Of a stretch of 64,000 bases of DNA, positions 58,432-64,000 are shown piece after piece. The notes under the pieces are model-generated. The model saw only the letters and a list, made by a program, of their open reading frames with translations. It ran no database searches and was not told where the DNA came from. Made by a program: the position numbers and the translations under genes. The DNA lies in the NCBI GenBank assembly GCA_036897485.1, contig JAYMTF010000018.1, positions 1 to 64,000 of the forward strand. Reading direction: 5' to 3'. Source of the DNA: Pelargonium nanum (Eukaryota > Streptophyta > Magnoliopsida > Geraniales > Geraniaceae). Within the stretch, counting starts at the first letter, position 1. Each line of letters opens with the position of its first letter.

Positions 58432-59628
58432 ATGAAAAAAGAACAAAATTTTATGGCAAAGAGATTCGAATTAAGTTTGGTGGTTGCGATCGTGTGCCTT
58501 GTAATGAGTAAGGCCGATGCAACCATCACACACATCGTTGGAGGTGACGTTGGTTGGACCCTTCTTGAAAACGACGAGCACTTCTATGAAAGGTGGGCTA
58601 AAGGAAGGATCTTTGGCGTTGGAGATAAACTTCGTAAGTAATTTAATCAAAATTTTTTATAGATATTTTCTCAATAAATTAAAACCTTTTGATCAAACGT
58701 TGTTAAAAGACGTCATTTTTTTCTTGTTTATTTTTTAATTAAGTTAAGTGGATTCAATGTGGTAATTAAGTGAAATACATTCCATTTATGACTAATTTTA
58801 ACAAGTCTTTGCGCTATTGATTCTTTTCTACGAAAAAATTAATGATAAACAAGTTTTCGTCCATATGGTCTTGTGTATAATATTGGTAGAGCTGAAAATT
58901 CGACTTTATGTTGGATTTCTGAATTCAAGTTAAAATGTGTAATTGAACCTGGCTCGTAAGAGGGTGCGGGTTTGTTTTTCTTGAACTTTTATCTCACATA
59001 ATTGTATCTAACAAGACTTAAGTTGTTTTTTTTTTTGTCGTACAAGCAGTTTAAGGCATTTGAATTACAAACCGACCTGAAAATTTCTCGATTTCTTTTT
59101 CTATTTGCAGTTTTTAGTTACAAACCGCCGTCGAGCAATGTGATGAGAGTGAAAAGAGAGGACTACGAAAGCTGCACACAAAAAGACCCGATCGACTCCT
59201 GGTACTCCGGTCAGACCGTTATCGATTTGGACCGGCCCGGCGACTACTATTTCTTCGGAGCCGTCGGCTTGCACTGCAAAATAGGCCAGAGAATCCACGT
59301 CCACGTCATCAACGGCCCCGGAAAAGCCGGGATCGGCGACTTTGACCTTCACTTCCATCCCCGGAGCATGCTCAGTGATGTTGTCGGGAAGGTCCCGCCG
59401 GCTTCTGAGGCGGCCGGACCGGTCAAGGACGCGGTTCTCGACAAGGTTCCGGCGGCTTCTGCGGCAGCTTCTGCGGCGGCGGGACCGGTCAAGGACGCTG
59501 TTGGCAATGGTAAGGCGGCTCTGGCTCCGAAAGTAGCACCTTCAGTTGCTTCGGATTCGGATCCGGTTCAGGGTATGGGCATGGTTGTGGGTTTGGTTAT
59601 TGCATTTTTAGTAGCTTTGTTGGTGTGA
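58432..59628 (+). CDS. early nodulin-like phytocyanin, probably GPI-anchored
   Basis: A plastocyanin-like cell-surface protein. Two coding exons: 58432-58633 and 59111-59628, giving 239 residues (232 if the second ATG at 58453 is used). A signal peptide covers about residues 1-30, followed by the phytocyanin core (GGDVGWTLLENDEHFYERWA, GDKLLFSY, DYESC and GLHCKIGQRIHVHV). The two structural cysteines remain (DYESC and LHC). Of the copper ligands, the first His (HNV in typical members) is Ser here and the ligand Cys is Gly (FFGAVG). Copper binding is therefore unlikely, as in many early nodulin-like proteins. Then comes an Ala/Pro/Lys-rich linker with a repeated AAGPVKDAV motif and a hydrophobic C-terminus typical of a GPI signal. 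The single intron after GDKL is usual for the family. Confidence 0.88.
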
Positions 59629-59769
59629 AAAGAAAAGAAAAAAAATTGTTATTAGGTTTTGGTTTAAAATATTTGTGTGTGGATTGATTTAGATGGGTGT
59701 TTTTATTTTATTTTATGTATAAGCTTTTAATAAATTGGAGTTGAAGTTTGTATGATGTATATTGAACTG

Positions 59770-60330
59770 ATATTCTAATAATAATATTTGACAATTGGCA
59801 CCTTATATATCTTTCTTTTTTTTATGAACGGCACCTTATATATCTTAGTTTTGTGAATTGGATATTTGATCACAAAAATATGATTTTTTTTTTGTCATAT
59901 AAAAATATGAGGGCATAAATGTATATTTAATGGTCAAATTAAACTCTTTTTGTTATTAGTTATACGCATAAAATAAGAAGTTTGAAACTCTTTTTTATTT
60001 TCAAGATGTTGATTGGATAATCAAGTAAATGTGCTTGCTTACAGGTTTTTAGCGATCATTATAGCTACTAAATAGCCCAAAAACATGTTTATTTAGCAAA
60101 TAGACGATGATTCAAGAAAACTTTTTTTTATGAAAAATTAGAGATGCCAATTAGAATTTCTATAGAAAAGAAAAAAAAGAAAGAGAAATAACAATCAATC
60201 TTACTTCTTAGGAGATGCAAATTGTACATTATTTAATGTCTAAAAGAAATCAAGAAAACACATACATTACACAAGTATATTCGATAAGAGATCGAAACCA
60301 AACACAAAGGGAAAAAGTACACAAATAACA
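59770..60330. other. short spacer between convergent genes
   Basis: AT-rich. Near 59797-59850 the phrase ggcaccttatatatctt is directly repeated about 34 bp apart. Nothing else was seen. Confidence 0.5.
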
Positions 60331-60356
60331 CATTTAGCAGTTCCGCAACATATATG

Positions 60357-61939
60357 TCATCCGGATGCCAAATTCTTGGCATGCAAACGCTTAAAAAATA
60401 CTTCCATCCTATCGCGATCAGGTAAATTCTCTTTGATTATCGGATGGTTATTAAAATGATCGATCCACTCAGTAAGGCCAGGAAATGTTTGTGCATCCAG
60501 TATCTTAACTCCAATAGTTTCTTCTATAAACTCCAACCAATATGCAATCACTCCAAAGGCTATGTCTACAACACCAATCTTGTCTCCTCCAAAGAATTTC
60601 TTATCTGGCCCTATGCGTCCGTACAATTCCTCCAAGATTGTTAGAGATTCTATAGTGTTTCTCTTGGCTTTGTCTTGCTCTTCTCCTGTGTTGCAAAACA
60701 CTTCCCATGCACAAATATCCTACACACAACATTGATTTGGGATTTTAAGTGATTGTGATTGAACTAATTGATTTGACTGATTTGATCAAAATTCGATAAT
60801 GAGATAAAAATGACTACCATCTCAATGTAATATGTGAAATAGTGGGAGTCGAGTAAGGAAAGAAACAGTCAAATAGGTCATCGATCAAGTTTTAAGACAT
60901 CGAATAAATGCTTAGTATTTGGGTCTTAAGAGAAAATATGACAATTTACCTATAAACTATGAATTTTGGGATCAATAGTCTTCATTGGTGGTTAACAATA
61001 CATTAATGTCGATGCGTGTTATTTATAATCAAGTAGTTAGTTATTTGTATTTGAAGGCGGAGAATTTAACGTTAACACTTAAAGTTCATGAACTATCTAT
61101 GCTTTTGAAAGTTCAGCGGTATCTAGTATCATTTCTCCAACTACGATCTATGCATATATTCTATGAGTTTAAGCTTATAATGAAGTTGTTCCTCTAATGT
61201 CATTTTTGACTATTTATCTTAAATAATTATCCAGAGATACTAATTTGGACTCAAATTTCTAAGCTAGTGAAACTTTACTTGTATTTTTGCGAGTTTGAAT
61301 CGTATAGAATAGATCTTGCCAATTGTTGAGCCAGACTAAATCATACATTTAACATGCAAAATATGATCTGACTGCAATCCAAAACCTAAGTGAACTTGAT
61401 CCTCTTTTAGGAGAGTTCAAGTTCCACTTTTTCAATCATTACCCAAATTTTCAAATTGTCAACTCTATTATCTCTTCATTCAAGTTTCAGTTATCTATTT
61501 TCTCAATTCATTTGCAAAATCGTAACGAGACACGCGAATGGTGTGATATAATATGTATAAAACTATGAGTCTAACATCAATTAAACAAACCAAAAGAAAA
61601 CATAAAAGAAAAATTGCATACCTTTTCTTGGGCAAAATTCATCCAAAACCTAGCCATGCTCCTCTCATAAGGGTCAACTGGTAGCAATGGACATTGATGA
61701 GGCCAAGTTTCTTCAATATATTCAAGAATGATCATAGATTCACAAATGGGTTTCTCCAAGTGAACAAGAATTGGGACTTTCTTGTGAATTGGATTGTATT
61801 GAAGCAACAAAGAGCTTTTGTTGTGAAGATCTTCCTCCACATACTCATATGCTATGCCCTTTAGCTTAAGAGCCCAAATCACCCTATAAACAAAGGGACT
61901 TAACCATGCTCCATGGAGCTTCACCACTTCACTACCCAT
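60357..61939 (-). CDS. tau-class glutathione S-transferase
   Basis: Conjugates glutathione to electrophiles or xenobiotics in the cytosol. Two coding exons: 61622-61939 and 60357-60719, phase 0, giving 226 residues, normal for the plant tau class. The thioredoxin-like N-terminal domain covers residues 1-80, with the catalytic Ser at residue 14 (WLSPF). KVPILVH with the cis-Pro and the ES pair at 67-68 ([14 protein letters not shown]) bind glutathione. The all-helical C-terminal domain follows ([15 protein letters not shown]). The single intron after the QEK motif is the standard tau position. The start [16 protein letters not shown] is typical. It most resembles the GSTU7/8 type, but this is not certain. 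Confidence 0.93.
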
Positions 61940-61959
61940 TTTTGTTCAATGCAATTTTT

Positions 61960-64000
61960 CTCTGAAAAAATGTCCTTTTTAAGGTGGTTTCAATGGATCC
62001 ACTGAGTTGATTTGCTTGGGTTGAAAGTTGGAAAACATTGAATTTTAGTCCCCTTATTATTCATTTTAAAAAAATTGACACTTAATTTAATTTTTATTTC
62101 AATTTGATCCCTAAATTATTCATATTGTTTCAATTTAGTCCTATTTTACTATGTTTTAAATTTGCCAAATTCATAAAAGTGTTGTTAGACATGGTTGCCA
62201 CGTGACACTTAATTTAACGAAATTCACTAATGAGATTAATTTGAAACGAAAACGTATAATTGATATACCAAATTGGACAAAATTGATGCCGTGACCATGT
62301 CACTCAATTATATAACTTTGTTATAAACATGTATTTTATACGTCACGAGGTTGTCACGTTAACATAACAATTCCAATTGTTTTTGCCATGTGTGCCTAAT
62401 TTGATGACACTAGTGTAGATTTAATCAATGTGAAACAAAATAATATAGTTCGGGACCAAATTAAAACACTATAGATAATTTGAGGGACAAATTAAAATAA
62501 AAATCAAATTATGTACCAATACAGGGGAAAATGAATAGTTAGGGGACAAGAAAAAACATTTTTGTTGGAAGTTTCATGTTTCCATAATAATAATCAAATA
62601 ATGGTGTTGAGTTCAAAATTTGTGGATTAATTAAATGGTTAGTCATATAAGAATTGGTCATGCCACCAATTATAGACTTAATTAAAAGGTTAATTATGAC
62701 TTTAGGGGTAAGTGAAATGACTGTTTCTCATAAACAATCTTATCATAAAACACCCATTCCAAGGCCAATAAATATTATTATCTCTTCTTCTTTTTTTTTC
62801 TATTTTGTATATTAATATTTAATTCTTATTATGTGTGTGTATATATATATTCATTTCTATTAATGGTCTACAACTCTCTCTCTCTCTTTTACTCTAGCAG
62901 AAGAAGAAGAAGAAGCTATTAGCCTTTTTAAGTAACCTTGCAAGCAATTTCAAGTAAACTGAGTGGGCCACATTTGGGCCGTGAGAGACAAAATCTTACA
63001 TATTGGGCCATGATTTGGTCAAGAAACAATTGATGTGAAAGTATATTTGTAAATGACGGTCGGACTAAAAAAATGAACATGCTTTTTCAATCTTACATGT
63101 CTCAGTACTAAGTGAAAAAATGTTTTAACATAAAAAAACGTTGCAACTAATTTAAATATAATATATAATTGTGTGTGTATATATATATATATATATATGA
63201 TTCAAAACAAATATAACTATACTAGTGTTTCTATTGGATGCAAAAAAAAAAAAAAAATCTATTTTGGATAGCGCACACACAAAATCTTAGTGTATGTGGG
63301 CATCAATCATTTGTTTTGTGATTAGGTGGAAATGTTTGTCACAACTCAACCATTTGCTCACTTTTCTGCCCCCACATATCCATCACCTATTTGAGGTCCT
63401 CTTTGGTCTCCCAACTCACAAAGATCCAGCTTGTCATGTGAAATATATTTTCAGGACAGGTCATTGTTTGTAACTTACACACACTACTTTCAATTTTTAG
63501 TTTTAAGTAAAAAGTGTACAAATTATACTATACTTTAAGAAAAAACTACTTTAAAAAATTCTAATAACTATAACGACCCAAATTCTGAACCAAATATTTT
63601 CATCTTCGGACCACAAAAACGGTGAGACAACACGATTCATGTAATTCGATTGGTTGATTTATTTGTGAGATTAATAATACTCGTACATTTTGAATTTAGA
63701 CACTAATAAAGGTGTACTTGATCTTCGAGCTGAACTTGACCATTAAAATTATGAGTCACAAATGTGTGTAGTATAAGCGGTCTATACTACTCGCATATGA
63801 GAGACATATCTTAACGTATAAGGGTAATTTACTTTGTATATGTACTTTCAATATTTCGGGATCCAAGCGTAGAAATGATTTTTATGCGTTTATGAAGACG
63901 ATGTAGGAAAAATGTTTTAAGTTAACTATATAATTATCAAATTCTTTGGTCATCACATTGATCATTACATGACCTAATCAATTTTCAAGTCGAATCGAAT
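61960..64000. other. AT-rich end of the window, GST promoter side
   Basis: The GST promoter is at the left, on the minus strand. A 500-bp TIR element is listed at 62048-62547. There are microsatellites: (CT)n near 62875, (GAA)n near 62898 and (TA)n at about 63177-63199. No gene was supported to the end of the window. Confidence 0.5.
62048..62547. mobile_element. non-autonomous element with about 95-bp inverted repeats
   Basis: The left end reads GTCCCCTTATTATTCATTTT and the reverse complement of the right end GTCCCCTAACTATTCATTTT. The match continues with taattt-atttttatt, caattt-gtccc/atccct and ttaatttggtcc for about 95 bases. The middle is unrelated and non-coding. Target duplication could not be read, so the superfamily is open (Mutator-like is likely from the arm length). 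Confidence 0.65.

Noticed and set aside
63177-63199. (TA)n run as a structural or origin element
   Set aside because: Ordinary microsatellite, common in plant intergenic DNA.

Overview
The window is nuclear DNA from a flowering plant, almost certainly a eudicot. It is AT-rich between genes, has split genes with GT-AG introns, and every recognisable protein has its closest relatives in plants. The species cannot be named from the sequence. No rRNA, tRNA, CRISPR array, retrovirus-like or LTR element was recognised.

Layout: (1) 2.7-6.5 kb, plus strand, a mitochondrial adenine-nucleotide carrier of the ADNT1 type. (2) 8.1-13.3 kb and 15.7-20.3 kb, minus strand, a tandem pair of long coiled-coil proteins of the COP1-interactive protein 1 (CIP1) family. 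The first has a NAB-like head; the second lacks it. (3) 23.7-29.2 kb, minus strand, the splicing factor Crooked neck/CLF1. (4) 30.4-34.3 and 35.3-38.7 kb, plus strand, a tandem pair of unnamed coiled-coil proteins, each with a SUMO-interacting-like motif. (5) 41.0-46.2 kb, plus strand, a SPA (suppressor of phyA-105) protein, most like SPA2. (6) 47.7-51.7 kb, minus strand, a DUF1221 kinase-like protein that looks like a pseudokinase. (7) 54.7-57.1 kb, minus strand, a 67-residue twin CX9C mitochondrial-type protein. (8) 58.4-59.6 kb, plus strand, an early-nodulin-like phytocyanin with lost copper ligands. (9) 60.4-61.9 kb, minus strand, a tau-class glutathione S-transferase. Exon borders were worked out by hand from splice signals, reading frame and remembered family sequences.

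Themes: a CIP1 pair and a SPA gene, both tied to COP1 light signalling, lie within 30 kb, and ACGT-core (G-box-like) sites sit upstream of SPA and of the second CIP1 gene. CIP1, Crooked neck and the DUF1221 kinase have relatives that I recall lying close together on Arabidopsis chromosome 5 (At5g417xx), so part of the order looks ancestral.

Introns and intergenic DNA are rich in small non-autonomous DNA transposons. Several have readable target-site duplications: two hAT-type elements (8 bp), one Mutator-like element (9 bp), two Tourist-like elements (TTA) and one Stowaway (TA). Members of a tRNA-like SINE family are also present. I found no clearly new multi-gene system. The items most worth a second look are the SIM-bearing tandem pair, the 35-residue heptad-phased repeat expansion in the second CIP1 gene, the GC-AG intron of SPA2, and the hAT family with TAGAGCTGGCAATT ends.
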